Of a DNA stretch of 64,000 nt, positions 1-11,061 are shown one piece after another. Source of the stretch: Carallia brachiata (lineage: Eukaryota > Streptophyta > Magnoliopsida > Malpighiales > Rhizophoraceae); NCBI GenBank assembly GCA_021464245.1, contig JADCRB010000065.1, positions 306,966 through 370,965 of the forward strand, given 5' to 3'. Every line of letters begins with the position of its first letter. The stretch's first letter is position 1. A program made the position numbers and the translations under genes. The notes beneath the pieces are model-generated. The model was not told the DNA's origin, did no database searches, and saw only the letters and a list, made by a program, of their open reading frames with translations.

Positions 1-960
1 AATTCTTCTCTATATAACTTTGATTGGAAAGATCACTTGGCTTCAGCTTACTTGCTTTCTGTTACGTTTTTTAACGTTGTTTCGCTTTGTTAAGTTACAT
101 TGTCATCCATGATAGTAATAATAATATTTCCAAGCTAGCCACTGTAGACCACTCCTGAAGCAAGCCTCGTATCCTCCATTTTGTTTTTTGGTCCTAAGCC
201 TCGTATCCCTTTTTAAATGATGATGTGATTCGATTTTGTTTTTATACGCACTTGGGCCGTGTGATATGACCTTCCCCACTTGGGCTTGGGCGTTAGTAAC
301 CATGCTTTGTAATAGATTGTTTAGTAAAATAAAATTTTTCTGTAAACCAAAAAAAAAATTAAATAAATTTTTTCTCTAGGATTGCAGCAATAGCAATAGT
401 TAAACTGATTGAAAAATACTTCTTCCAATTATTAGAATTGGGGCTTGAACTCCAGACTTGGTGCCTCATCCTTCCTCTCACAATCAGCTGCACTTCAACT
501 CTTATAAGATCCAAAAAAATAAATTTTTTCTCTTAACTAAAAAATAAATAAAATTTTTCTCTACTAAAAAATGAATAAATAAATAAATATTTTCTTTGAA
601 CAAAAAACAAAAAGAAAATCTTTTTTACTTTGAATTTCGAGTTTAACTTTTACCCTTTTTTTAAAAAAAAAATTACTTTAGTTAATTCACAAAAGATCAA
701 AAACCTCCGGCAATTGCAAGCATACTAGTTTTCCATCCGACTGCGCCAGAATTGAAAGCAAACTAGGAGCCAGATTGTTGATAGCGCGATGGCTGTAGTT
801 CGCCTACGTTACTATTATTGGTATTTCTTCGTTGCTTCCACCATTGCATTGCATTACTGATTTCAGTAATAGCCAACAAGAGAATCCGACATTAATGAGC
901 CCAAGTCACAATGAGATAATTTTTAGAATTCGTCAATCCTACGTAAATAATTGACCTTTT
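1..960. other. Intergenic, low-complexity AT-rich DNA
   Basis: No coding potential is recognised. The stretch holds short A/T-rich runs, with a 'aaataaattttttctct'-like string repeated near 361, 520 and 545. The open frame on the minus strand at 103-303 has no family resemblance and no splice context, so it is not annotated. Confidence 0.6.
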
Positions 961-1000
961 GTTTTAATAGTTGCCAATAGTTGACTTATATAGATTATAA

Positions 1001-1270
1001 ATCAAAATTTTAAATTAGTGTTTAATATTTGTACTTTTGTCTAATTATAGATACAACGTTTATTTATAGTAAAATTGGTTCTCAACGTTTACAAATTAGA
1101 GTAATCACATCCTTTTCGTTAACTATTATTAATTTTGTTGAGGTGTACTCGTCACATCATCAAATCACAACTACTAAATTGATACATCATTATGACGTGG
1201 CATTACTTATTTTTTTAAAAAAATTATTAAAAATTTATATTTTGTTATTATTTAAAAAATATTTTTAAAA
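1001..1270 (+). repeat. Left copy of an inverted repeat pair (possible terminal inverted repeat)
   Basis: The sequence starting with 'aaaattttaaattagtgttt' is matched in inverted orientation by 2835-3150. By eye the two copies are alignable over about 260 bp at roughly 70-75% identity. The matching ends face outward, as the terminal repeats of one element of about 2.1 kb would. No clear target-site duplication is visible. The two copies could instead be independent insertions of one MITE family. Confidence 0.6.
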
Positions 1271-1380
1271 AAAGATTAATGACTCTGCTCAACCCTTACG
1301 CTCTTCATCTTTCACCCTCCTTCCCATTCCGTCAACCTCTTGGCCTTTCCCTTTTTCATACATTCACTTGCCATTTGTGT

Positions 1381-1500
1381 GTGTGTGTGTGTGTGTGTGT
1401 GGGCAACTTCACGAAAGCAATCTGAAGCACAAATCCTTGTGTGTGTGTGTGTGTGCATATGGGCAACTTCACGAAAGCAATCTGAAGCACAAATCCTTGA
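1381..1500. repeat. 60-bp tandem duplication containing a GT microsatellite
   Basis: A 60-base unit is present twice (1381-1440 and 1441-1500). Each unit starts with a (GT)n tract, and both share the same 39-base tail beginning 'gggcaacttcacgaaagcaa'. The tails are identical, so the duplication is recent or has been homogenised. The second unit has 'catat' in place of the last GT repeats. Confidence 0.9.
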
Positions 1501-1584
1501 ATAAGATCTTCTCTTTTATTAAATGTGTCCATTTACGTTTGCTCTAGTACAAATTAAGAGAGAAAAGGTACATCTGTTGTGAAA

Positions 1585-1740
1585 ATAAGTTGAGCAAGTG
1601 GAGCTTGGATAGCAGCAGCTAGGATTGCAACTGTGGAGGCCTTGAAAGACCAAGGATCCTGTAGATGGAACTACACCATAAGCTCATTGCACCAATATGC
1701 CAAGAACCGTGTCAGGTCAATCCCTCAGACCAAGTTGCCT
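1585..1740 (+). pseudogene. Decayed wound-responsive family (WIP, DUF3774) gene fragment
   Basis: Reading from 1585 gives a peptide close to the N-terminal half of plant wound-responsive family proteins. These are small intronless proteins, typically starting with a M-S-x-A-S-R-A-W pattern followed by the EALKDQG...CRWN...I.S.HQ.AKN block. The fragment contains AWIAAARIATVEALKDQG, then CRWNYTISSLHQYAKN, in frame. Two substitutions kill it: the expected start codon is ATA (1585-1587), and the third codon is TGA (1591-1593). After about residue 50 the similarity stops, and the usual C-terminal YLSCWGPN end is not found downstream. The same frame stays open to 2004 by chance. Family assignment is from remembered consensus. 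It lies inside the inverted-repeat pair 1001-3150, so it may be a captured or left-over paralogue. Confidence 0.75.
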
Positions 1741-2196
1741 GTCTCCTTCTTCTATCCCCATAAGATCGAAATTTCCAGGCCCTTTATTGCAAATATAAAA
1801 GTAGAAGCTTATGGCAAGCAAATGAACAGTTCGAGGAATGGAAGATTACGAGTGAAAAAAAGAAGCACAGTCGGTTACCAATTTCATCTGAGATTTGACC
1901 AGTTAACTTATTTTCTTGGAAGTCTCTGCCATATCAAATTAAAACAAATGCCCAAAAAGATAAACCTCTTAAAAAGGGACCCTAAATGGCAAAACATAAG
2001 CTGAAAAAATGAGCTTCCACAGACTGTAAGTTCTACAAAACTCCAATGGCAATTAGTCTCAGAGACAAGAATGGGCATTTTTTGGCATAAATTTTTACAA
2101 AAGGTATTCGATGTGTTGCTTTGCCAATATATACAATGCTCATCCATCACCTGTAAATTAATTAATTTTTTTTTAATAAAAAATAAAATTAATGTT

Positions 2197-2340
2197 TTAA
2201 GTGAATTTGTCTCAATATTGATATTTTTAAAATAAAAATTAATATTTTTAAACTATAAAAAATATTTATTATTTTTATATTTAAAAAATATCGATAATAA
2301 TTTTTTCCGTAATAAAATTCAAAATAAATTATCAAAATAT
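2197..2340. repeat. AT-rich palindromic MITE-like element, copy 1
   Basis: An AT-rich foldback: the left arm with 'gatatttttaaaataaaaa' is matched in inverted orientation by 2255-2335. The same core string reappears at about 63509-63540 in a second palindrome. Short, degenerate and without a clear target-site duplication. Confidence 0.5.
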
Positions 2341-2498
2341 GTAATTGTGCCATTTTTAATAAATAGACAAAGAAAAGAAAAACAAAACGATTTAGTCTGT
2401 ATTTTTTGTTAGCTTGCAACGCCAATTGTTGAGGTTGGAATGGCAAACGACGTGGTCGCTGGCATTAACGGCGGAGAAGAATCTTCTCGAAAGGGATC

Positions 2499-2654
2499 TC
2501 AAATGGCAACGACACGGTCGTGGCCGAAGGAGATCCAACGGCTGTATTCCGCCATTCTCTTCATCCACTGAATCCACTGCTCCCTCAACGCCTCCAGATC
2601 GTCGACTTCAAGCCAATCTGGCACCGCGATCTCCTCCTCCAGCTTGTCTTCCAT
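2499..2654 (-). pseudogene. Unrecognised coding-like fragment, 51 codons, in a GC-rich island
   Basis: The minus strand from ATG 2654-2652 encodes a 51-residue acidic, tryptophan-rich peptide beginning MEDKLEEEIAVPDWLEVDDL and ending at TGA 2501-2499. After this stop the same frame stays open for about 26 more codons, to about 2420. The block 2400-2680 is clearly richer in G+C than its surroundings. The upstream 'ggcag' could be a splice acceptor, so this may be an internal exon of a broken gene. I do not recognise the family. It lies within the inverted-repeat pair 1001-3150. A captured gene fragment or a chance open frame are both possible. Confidence 0.35.
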
Positions 2655-2834
2655 GGCCGTCCACTGCCATTACCTGCTTCTCAATAATTTGACACAACAC
2701 ATACCCAAAAAAAAAAATGACAACACAAAAGTGTACAATTGAATCAGAAATCCCAATGCTTTTTTATTGAGAATCTGGTAGAGGGAACTACAAATGGGAA
2801 TGAGAGAGTTCGGTGAGCGAACTCAAACAATCTA

Positions 2835-3150
2835 AATATATATATATATTTTTTTTTTGTTTTTTTTAATTTTTTTAAATAATAAAAAAATTAAATATTT
2901 AATAATTTTTTAAAATTTAGTAATGTCACGCCAGCATAATTTTATTATCGTTTTATCTTATTAAGATGAGTTTGATAACATGGCAAGTACACATTAACAG
3001 AGTTAATGGCTGATTAACAGAAAGATAAGATTATTTTATTTTGAAAACATTGAAACCAATTTTTCTAAAAAAAAAAAAAAATTGTATCTATAATTGAATA
3101 AGAGTCTAAACGTTAAACACTAATTTAAAATTTTAACCTAAATTTAATTA
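2835..3150 (-). repeat. Right copy of the inverted repeat pair
   Basis: Reverse-complement partner of 1001-1270: the outer end reads 'aaaattttaaattagtgttt' on the minus strand from about 3145. Between the copies lie the 60-bp tandem duplication, the DUF3774 pseudogene, a palindromic AT repeat and the GC-rich coding-like block. Its outer edge is about 700 bp upstream of the STR start codon. Confidence 0.6.
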
Positions 3151-3864
3151 TATTTCTTTTTGTTCATTAAAAAACTTATTAAATTATAAATTATATAATA
3201 TAATAACTATCTAATTTTTATAATTCTCATACTCTTCTTTCTCAATATTAAAACTTTAAATTTTTAAAATAAAAGTTTAATTTTTAATCACCCAATTGTC
3301 TCTTAAAAGACACTAATGATAAAAATCAAAATTACCATTCTTACTATATTAGTAGATTTCATTCAATTACCTCGAAAGTTTTAAGAGCCCAACTGACCGT
3401 TACGGCTGTGCAGCACTTGATTGCCTTGCGTTCTAAATTCCAACGGACCCCTGGGATGTGCTACTGCCTGTAGAATGTAGAAAGCATTACGTTGCAAGAA
3501 AAGAATAGAAGCATAGTCCAAACCTTCGCGATGATGCACAATGAAACAAAAGCCAGGCTGACTTCCGGTGATAACAATGAAAGCGAATGACAAAACCAAT
3601 GTAAGAAGTAGGACAACAGATTGAGAAACACTGCGCTTTGGTTGGCTGTTCTAGATGCTCATACCACCTTGGAAATTCCCCTTCTTGGAGTCTAACTATC
3701 AATGGTTTTTTTGTCTCTACTCCTCCAGTTACTGTTCTATCCCTTTATCACATCTCCAGCCAACTTCATTTGATCTTAGCAAAGCTCTGTGGCCCAATAT
3801 TTGGGGCAAGTCAACAGATCAACACCCTTTTCAACAAGTGCTTGGTGAAGTTGTTTTGATTACA

Positions 3865-6627
3865 ATGACGAAGGCAGGCCGGATGATGGCGAACAGAAGC
3901 CTGGAGAGTCTAATGGACATGGACGAGTCGGGTGTAGGAAAAAAAAATGTGGTGCAGCTTGAGCCCAGGAAGATGATTCCGGGCCATGGCCTCGAGTTCA
4001 GAAACATATCGTACAGTGTAATTAAGAAGGTCAAAAAGGATGGTGAGTGGATCAAGAAAGAAGCTTATCTCCTCAATGACATCTCTGGCCAGGCAATGAG
4101 AGGTCAAGTGATGGCCATCATGGGGCCTAGTGGAGCAGGGAAATCCACATTTCTCGATGCTGTGGCTGGTCGGATTGCGCAAGGGAGCCTTGAAGGGTCC
4201 GTCAGGATTGATGGGAAGCCGGTTCGTGAACCTCTTGTGTCTGTTAGAGCAATGCAAGATAAATCAATCAACCTATATATGTAAGAACAAGCTTTGATTT
4301 ATAACTTTCTGATGGCCCTGTAGGTAACTACCAGCTACATGAAGATGATCTCTTCTTATGTGATGCAAGATGAGCAGCTCTTCCCCATGTTAACAGTTTT
4401 TGAGACTTTCATGTTTGCTGCTGAAGTTAGGCTTCCACCTTCCCTATCAAGGGATGAGAAGAAAAAGAGAGTTCATGAGCTCCTTGACCAACTTGGTTTA
4501 ACGGTATAACTTCCTTCTCCATCTTTCCCTCTCTTTCTGTCTCACACTCTTACATATTTGCCCGCGTGTTACTGCAGAGTGCAGCACACACATATATTGG
4601 CGATGAGGGAAGGAGAGGAGTGTCAGGTGGAGAAAGGAGAAGGGTGTCAATAGGAATTGACATAATCCATAAGCCATCCCTGCTGTTCCTTGATGAACCA
4701 ACAACGGGACTTGATTCTACAAGTGCCTACAGTGTGGTGGAAAAAGTGAAGGACATAGCCCAGGGAGGGAGTATTGTCTTGATGACTATCCACCAGCCTT
4801 CTTTCAGGATTCAAATGCTCTTGGATCGCATCACAATCCTCGCGAGGTAAGATAGATCCTCCAATAACCAATGTTTACACTCCCATAAGTAAACCTTTTG
4901 CCGGCCATGGGCTGCCGATTAATAAGCCTTGACACTTACCACGATATCAAATCTGTGAACAGAGGCAGGCTCGTATATATGGGAAGCCCGGCTGGCTTGC
5001 CTGCACATCTCGCTGGATTCGGAAGGCCAGTTCCTGAAGGTGAAAATAACCTTGAGTACCTCCTGGATGTGATCAAAGAGTATGACGAGTCCACAGTGGG
5101 ACTTGACCCCCTAGTGCTGTACCAACGTGATGGCGTCAAACCGGATCAATTGGCAAGAACACCAATTCCCAAAACACCAAAAACACCAAAAACTCCTGTA
5201 ACCCCACGAGCACAAACATCTTACACGAGGACCCCTGACTCGAAACGAGCCATCAGTCTACGAAGCCAACCTTCTCATTCATGGGAAATCCAACATCTAG
5301 AGCAGATTCTAGACGAATGGATGAAATTGAGGATGAGGAAGGACGACGAGAATTATGACAACTCTCTTGAACGCAAAACAATGAGAACGCCAATGCACCT
5401 GCAGAGTAATGCATATCCGCGTTTGGCCTCTCACTTCTATAAAGACTTTTCAGTTTGGGTCTACCATGGTGTCACAGGAACTCCTCGCCGTGCACCATCA
5501 TGGACACCTGCAAGAACTCCAGGAAGGACACCAGCAAAAACGCCAGTTTCTGGAGCAAGGAGCCATGCTTCAAGTCGATATTCAACACCACAGCATGCTG
5601 TAGCTCATCCGAAAATCCCAGAGGTTGTAAGCCAATCATCAGATTCTACACCTCCTCCTTCTTATGATGATTTTGAATTCGAGGAAGAAGTACTGGACGA
5701 GCCAGTACATGGCCCAAAATATGCCAACCCATGGATCCGCGAGGTTGCAGTCCTCTCATGGCGCACAGCGCTTAACGTGGTTCGCACTCCTGAGCTATTC
5801 CTCTCCAGGGAGATTGTATTGACTGTCATGGCTCTCATTCTATCCTCTCTTTTCAAGAACCTAGGTGAGGGAAGCTTCAAAACCATCAACCGGCTTCTCA
5901 ACTTCTACATTTTTTCAGTCTGCCTTGTTTTCTTCTCCTCCAACGACGCTGTCCCAACTTTTATCCAGGAAAGATTCATCTTCATCAGGGAAACTTCCCA
6001 CATGCTTACCGTGCTTCCTCTTATGTCATCTCCTCACTGATAGTTTACCTCCCATTTTTCGCCATCCAAGGTTTTACTTTTGCCGCTATTACCAAATATG
6101 CTCTTCATATCAAAAGCAGTCTCTTCCGCTTCTGGATAATCCTTTACGCTTCACTCATAACTACTAATGCTTACGTGATGCTTGTCAGTGCACTGGTTCC
6201 GAGCTACATCACAGGCTATGCGGTTGTGATCGCCACAACTGCTCTTTTCTTCCTCACCTGTGGCTTCTTCCTAAAGCAATCCCAGATACCAGTTTACTGG
6301 AGGTGGCTCCATTACATTTCTGCAATCAAGTACCCATTTGAAGCAATGGTGACGAATGAGTTCAAAGGCTCAAGGTGCTATACAGGCAATTCTGCTGATC
6401 TCTCTCCTGGTCCGCTGGGAAACGTGCGATTCAGCAAACTGCACAATCAAACCTGGACGCAACTAGGGCCAAACTGCCCGCTGATTGGAGAAGATGTGGT
6501 CTTTTCAATGGGCATCACCCTAGAGAACATCTGGTATGACGTTGCCATCTTGCTAGCTTGGGGAGTTCTTTATCGCCTCTTCTTCTATGTGGTTCTTAGA
6601 TTCTATTCCAAGAACGAGAGAAAGTGA
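3865..6627 (+). CDS. STR: ABC transporter G family member STR (STUNTED ARBUSCULE), frame broken by one missing base
   Basis: Half-size ABCG transporter that, with partner STR2 in the periarbuscular membrane, is thought to export lipid (monoacylglycerol-type) to arbuscular mycorrhizal fungi. Exons: 3865-4221, 4324-4503, 4578-4846, 4963-6627; all introns GT-AG, 74-116 bp. Visible: Walker [10 protein letters not shown], signature [10 protein letters not shown], Walker B LLFLDEP, H-loop MTIHQPS, the Thr-Pro-rich linker with TP.TP/KTP repeats (about 5155-5560) that sets STR apart from other ABCGs, then the transmembrane domain ending in FYSKNERK. Near 6001/6002 one A is missing (expected S-H-N-A-Y), so the frame as read stops at TGA 6038-6040 while the true frame runs on to 6627. 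Adding one base gives 823 residues, matching the family (about 817). An in-frame ATG at 3655 would add 70 residues but lacks family support. A candidate AATAAA lies at 6806-6811. Confidence 0.96.
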
Positions 6628-7546
6628 ACAACTGGTTATTACTTCCAATGTGGCACTTTGCATTTGCATTTGTTTTCAACACCTCCTTTGTTTCAAAATT
6701 CTAGATCATGGACATCAGATTGCTTATACCATCAAGCTTATAGCCGCTGTTTGATTTAATTTTTCCTACCTTCTTCCCGTTTTGTCTATCTAAACTAATA
6801 TTGGGAATAAAATGCAAGCATTTAAGCATTGATGGGATTTGCGAACTTGTAATTTCTCAGTAGAAAGACCACCTCTGCTTTCATGCTGGGGATCACTATA
6901 GATCATTTGAATGAAAAATTAAAGGAAATGCTTGGCTAAGAACATACATGAATAAGAACAAGAGTGTGAAGATTGCGGGATGCAGCAAAGCTCTGAAATG
7001 GCTGTGGCGAGCAATTGCAGCGTAGAGAGAAAATTAATATTCAGTAACTTCTAATCAGTATTTTTAGAACTGGCATGTCAATGATTCAATGGGAGAAAAC
7101 AGTCAAAGGTTAAACGTTCAATCTTGAACTAATCGGAAATTGCACAATCCACCAGACATCCTCACCAAATTTCGCACAACATGCAACACTTGATAAGTGT
7201 TGTATCAGGTCATCATCTGGGAAAATACATGTGGTAAACGAGAAATTTATTTAGAATAGATGATGTATACAACATTGCGTAAAGAACAGTTGTAAACACG
7301 AAATACAGATTAAAGGGCGCAAATAGCTGCATTCAAAAGCAAATAAGCAGTTTGCTCCTGATTTGATGAAACATCATTCCATCGAATGGCATGCAGGTCT
7401 AGCAGGTCATTTTTTGACCAAGCGATAGCATGGCAAATTTTGATTACATACTTGTTCCGTGTCAAGCATCATTCAAGAGTTTGATCACCGAACTTAATGA
7501 AAACAGAAGGAATTACTAGAGATAAGGCTCTTACAGCAGATTAGAA
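6628..7546. other. Intergenic between convergent STR and TDX
   Basis: The two genes are tail to tail. This stretch probably holds both 3' untranslated regions. A candidate polyadenylation signal for STR is at 6806-6811. No further gene or repeat is recognised. Confidence 0.6.
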
Positions 7547-10500
7547 TTAACGTGTGTGTTTCTCAATTCTTCTTTCAAGGCCATTTTTATCAGCCCCCAC
7601 TAGCTCGTCAACCTCCTTGCCGTTCTTTAAGAAGTAAAATGTAGGCACACCACTGACATCCCAGCGCGAAGCCACATTGCTCAACTCGTCCATGTCAACT
7701 TTCAAGAATACAACTTTTGGGTACTTAGCAGCCAAGCTTGCATAAATAGGGGCAATAAAACGGCAGGGTCCACACCATGTTGCCGTAAAATACAAGACAG
7801 CAAGGCGGGATGTTTTTGTTGCAGCATTCATCTTGGTTTCCAGCTCACTTGCAGAGTGAATGCTTAAAACTTGCCCTATTGAAGCCAAAAGAAGAAAATA
7901 GATAAGCTGCAGGTAATTTGCAGATCAAGTCATTTCATGGCTGCAAAGTTTTAGGAAAGAGAAATTCAGGTTGCTTGACGTTTGAGTCAAGTTTATGGTC
8001 AGGATCACAATAAACAACTCTCAACTTTAAAATAAAAAAATGCAAGAAAAGAAGGAAAAAAAAAAAAAAAAAACCACATAAGAGGCACCATGTGAACATT
8101 TTCTTTTTTTATTTATAAGTAAAGCATCATGTGAGTTTTTAACATTCACAACAAGATACAACTCAGAAGACTCCAAATATAGGAAAAATAAAAACAAATC
8201 AATGCACTTTGCAGTGCAAAATGGCTGCTGTTCAACCAAAAGCAATAGATTAAGAGGGGACAAATAACCACCAGGTACATCAACCAGCCATTCACAAGAG
8301 AAATTTACTTGAAACTTTACGAACTTCTACCCAAAACTAGGCAAAAAGGCGATTTATAAACAGGGGGGCAGGTTGCAAAGCATTTCAATGATAGTAGTCT
8401 GTTAAGGTGTTGTTTGCCATACTTCACTGATTCACTTCAATTAGAACTGTTCCTCCAGGTCTTGGTCAAATTTCAACACAAAATGCTTGACAAAAAATAT
8501 AAAGTCTAGCTTTAATGACAGCATCCATATGTAAATTGCAAGTCTTCACATCCAGGTTACAAGTTTAGCTTAGACAGTAACAGTACACAATACCATATCA
8601 CCATGGGACATTATCGGGAAAAATTGGCATTTTTGTAGCAGCAAAGTGATAGATGTATCAATGATCAATTTAGAGTAACTTCATCATAGTTTAGATTCCT
8701 TTGATCAAAAACCAGGCTTAGCTAGGTTGGCCATAAGAGCAAAGGGGAAGTCCATTGCTCTCAAATTACACAATGTGGGCATTAATTTCCGATGAATCAA
8801 AAAAAAAATCCTTTTGATCACAACAAAAAAAAAGATTCTTTTAGATCAGTATGCATCCATCCGCATGCTACGTGATAAGAAAATAAATAAAAGTTCATAC
8901 CCTCCTTTAAAGCAGCCAAGGCTTCCTGTTCCTGCAATAAGTTGAAACAATAACTTTGAACACAGTAATCAGCTGAAACTAAAATAATGATTTGGTAAAA
9001 GATTGAAATTAGAGAAAGTTGTTAAAGGAATTATGACAATAATGGCGGGATATAGCCAGCACGAACATCAAGGAACAATTGCTGAATGGTCACACTCTTA
9101 TGTGTTGTCAAGAAAATGAGCAAACCTAAGAAAAGTTCAGATGCTGTCATTGCATGCTGATTGCAGCAAGGTCAGCTGTATACTAAGCACCTTGCCTTGC
9201 ACCAAGACAGGCATCTTTAATCAGGGGTTGCCTTGCTTGGCTTCAGACGCAAGACCAAAGCCTCAAGCACCAGAGGTTGTTTACATATATTGTCTGCATA
9301 TCCTAGCCAATTAACTTGTGAAAACTACCGTAAAAGAGAAAAGCTGCCAAATATATCTTTATGCCATGAGAAACACAAAGACGGTTGCTGTCACTTATTG
9401 TATAAAGTAAATGTAGTTTGGAAGAAGAAGAAAAACGAATCAAACTCACAACCTAGTCTTTCTCCTTCCCATGGGCACAGCTATGGTACAAAGACCAACA
9501 CAGCAGAACCTGGTAAAAGTAGGCCCAAAACATCTTTTCAAATCCTTTTACAATATCACATTAAAATGAATTCTTCACCACTCAATGTACCTTACTCCAT
9601 GCTCTCAAAATAGCATTTGTCTCCTCAGCACTCACATTAATCAGCCTACCTTATCAGCCACCAGCCAACTGAGTTCTAACATTTTAAATTTTGCCTCCCA
9701 CAACATCTGTCTTAGTTCATTTCCTCTATTTCACACTTTTTCCTCCATTTCACACTTCTTCATATGTCAAATCAGATTTTGGCTTAACTCAAGGTGTCAA
9801 ATTGAATTGAGCCAAAAACATTGTTCATGATCTTTTTCAAAGGAATTTCAATCCATCCTAGGCAATGCAAATATGGCTTGCAAATAAAATTGGATGCTTT
9901 TCTTCTTTTTATTGACTTTTGAAAATATGACATTTTGTTTTTCTTTTTCCCCTTTGAAAAAATATTACTCACTTGCGACTCAGTGCGACGTTGTTTCTCA
10001 AGCTCAGCCTTCTTAAGCTCCTTCTCTCTCTGCAAACGTTCATATTTTCTACGGTGCTCTTCAATTTTTTGAACATTAGCCTCAACCTGTGCATTCATTT
10101 ATATTTAATAAATCATGATTGCTTCAAAGGCTCGTACAAAGAAACAAAGCAATTACCTTTTTCAGCATCAAACCAATCTCCTCATCATTATCTAATTTTG
10201 ATGCAGCATGCAGATCACTTGCTGCTTCTTCCCATAGGCCCAACATGGCCCTTGCCATTCCTCGTGCTTTATATCCCTTTGCAGAATCAGGGTTGACCTA
10301 GACCACATAAATCAGTTCTTTAGCCCACGACGAATAAAATAAAGATTCTTTTGCATCAGAACTGATTAATTTGAAACTTATTTTCCTGCCGATGAGACAA
10401 ATAACTAACCTCTAACACAGCATTAGCATCACGTACAGCAGCATTTGGTTTCTTAAGTTTTGTGTAAACATCAGCTGAAAGCAAGCATTTTAAGATACAA

Positions 10501-11041
10501 AAGACCAACCAAAAATACCATACGACAAGAAAATAAACAGGAATAATAGCACCATAACATTAACAGTCACAGGAAATAATTACCTCTAGTAGCAAACAGT
10601 ATTGCCGAAGTTGGATTCAACTTTATGGCTTCTGTCAAATGATCTACCGCTTCACCGAGCTTCCCTGAAAAGGCAGAGATTGATAAGAAACAAAGCAAGA
10701 CAAATTCAAACAGAAAGCTAACTGCACAAGCATCTATATATCAACACCTTCATATTGCATCCAAGGCTTTCCTCTGTTCTGCTAGTGAAGCATCCCGATT
10801 TCCTCAGTAACTTCAACCATCGGGTTTCCCATCTATAATTAAGAGATACAAATATTAGCAAAATTTATCTTTTTCAGGGAATCTAACCCCAAAATTGGCT
10901 CTTTCCATTACCACTTGCGGGATCATTGTCAGGCTCCACAACATCACTATTATCCAACTCAAGATCAGAGTCTATCTCTATTAATTCATCATATTCTTCT
11001 CTTGGTCGCTTGCCAACAGAGTGTTTCCCAGAGCTAGACAT
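7547..11041 (-). CDS. TDX: TPR repeat-containing thioredoxin TDX, with three small frame breaks
   Basis: TDX is a disulfide reductase and Hsp70-binding chaperone; its TPR and thioredoxin parts switch function with redox state. Exons (minus, 5' to 3'): 11041-10912, 10832-10748, 10664-10584, 10474-10410, 10297-10157, 10086-9973, 8931-8901, 7875-7547; all junctions GT-AG. Domains in order: acidic N-terminus ending [13 protein letters not shown] block ([37 protein letters not shown]); charged helix [20 protein letters not shown]; thioredoxin fold with [11 protein letters not shown] and cis-proline GVPTF. Breaks: two C missing near 10919-10921, one A near 10799-10801, two bases near 10751-10753. 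Restoring five bases gives 981 nt, 326 residues, with every junction in phase. The Hip-type N-terminal domain expected in Arabidopsis TDX (about 380 aa) is not recognised upstream; an undetected 5' exon in or before 11062-11530 is possible, and exon 2 could extend to its acceptor at 11061. Confidence 0.93.
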
Positions 11042-11061
11042 GTTAATAAGACCACCCCTCC

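Noticed and set aside
3865..6627. Alternative identity: STR2 or another ABCG member
   Set aside because: The Thr-Pro-rich linker, the ANRSLESL start and the FYSKNERK end fit STR. STR2 lacks the long TP-rich linker.
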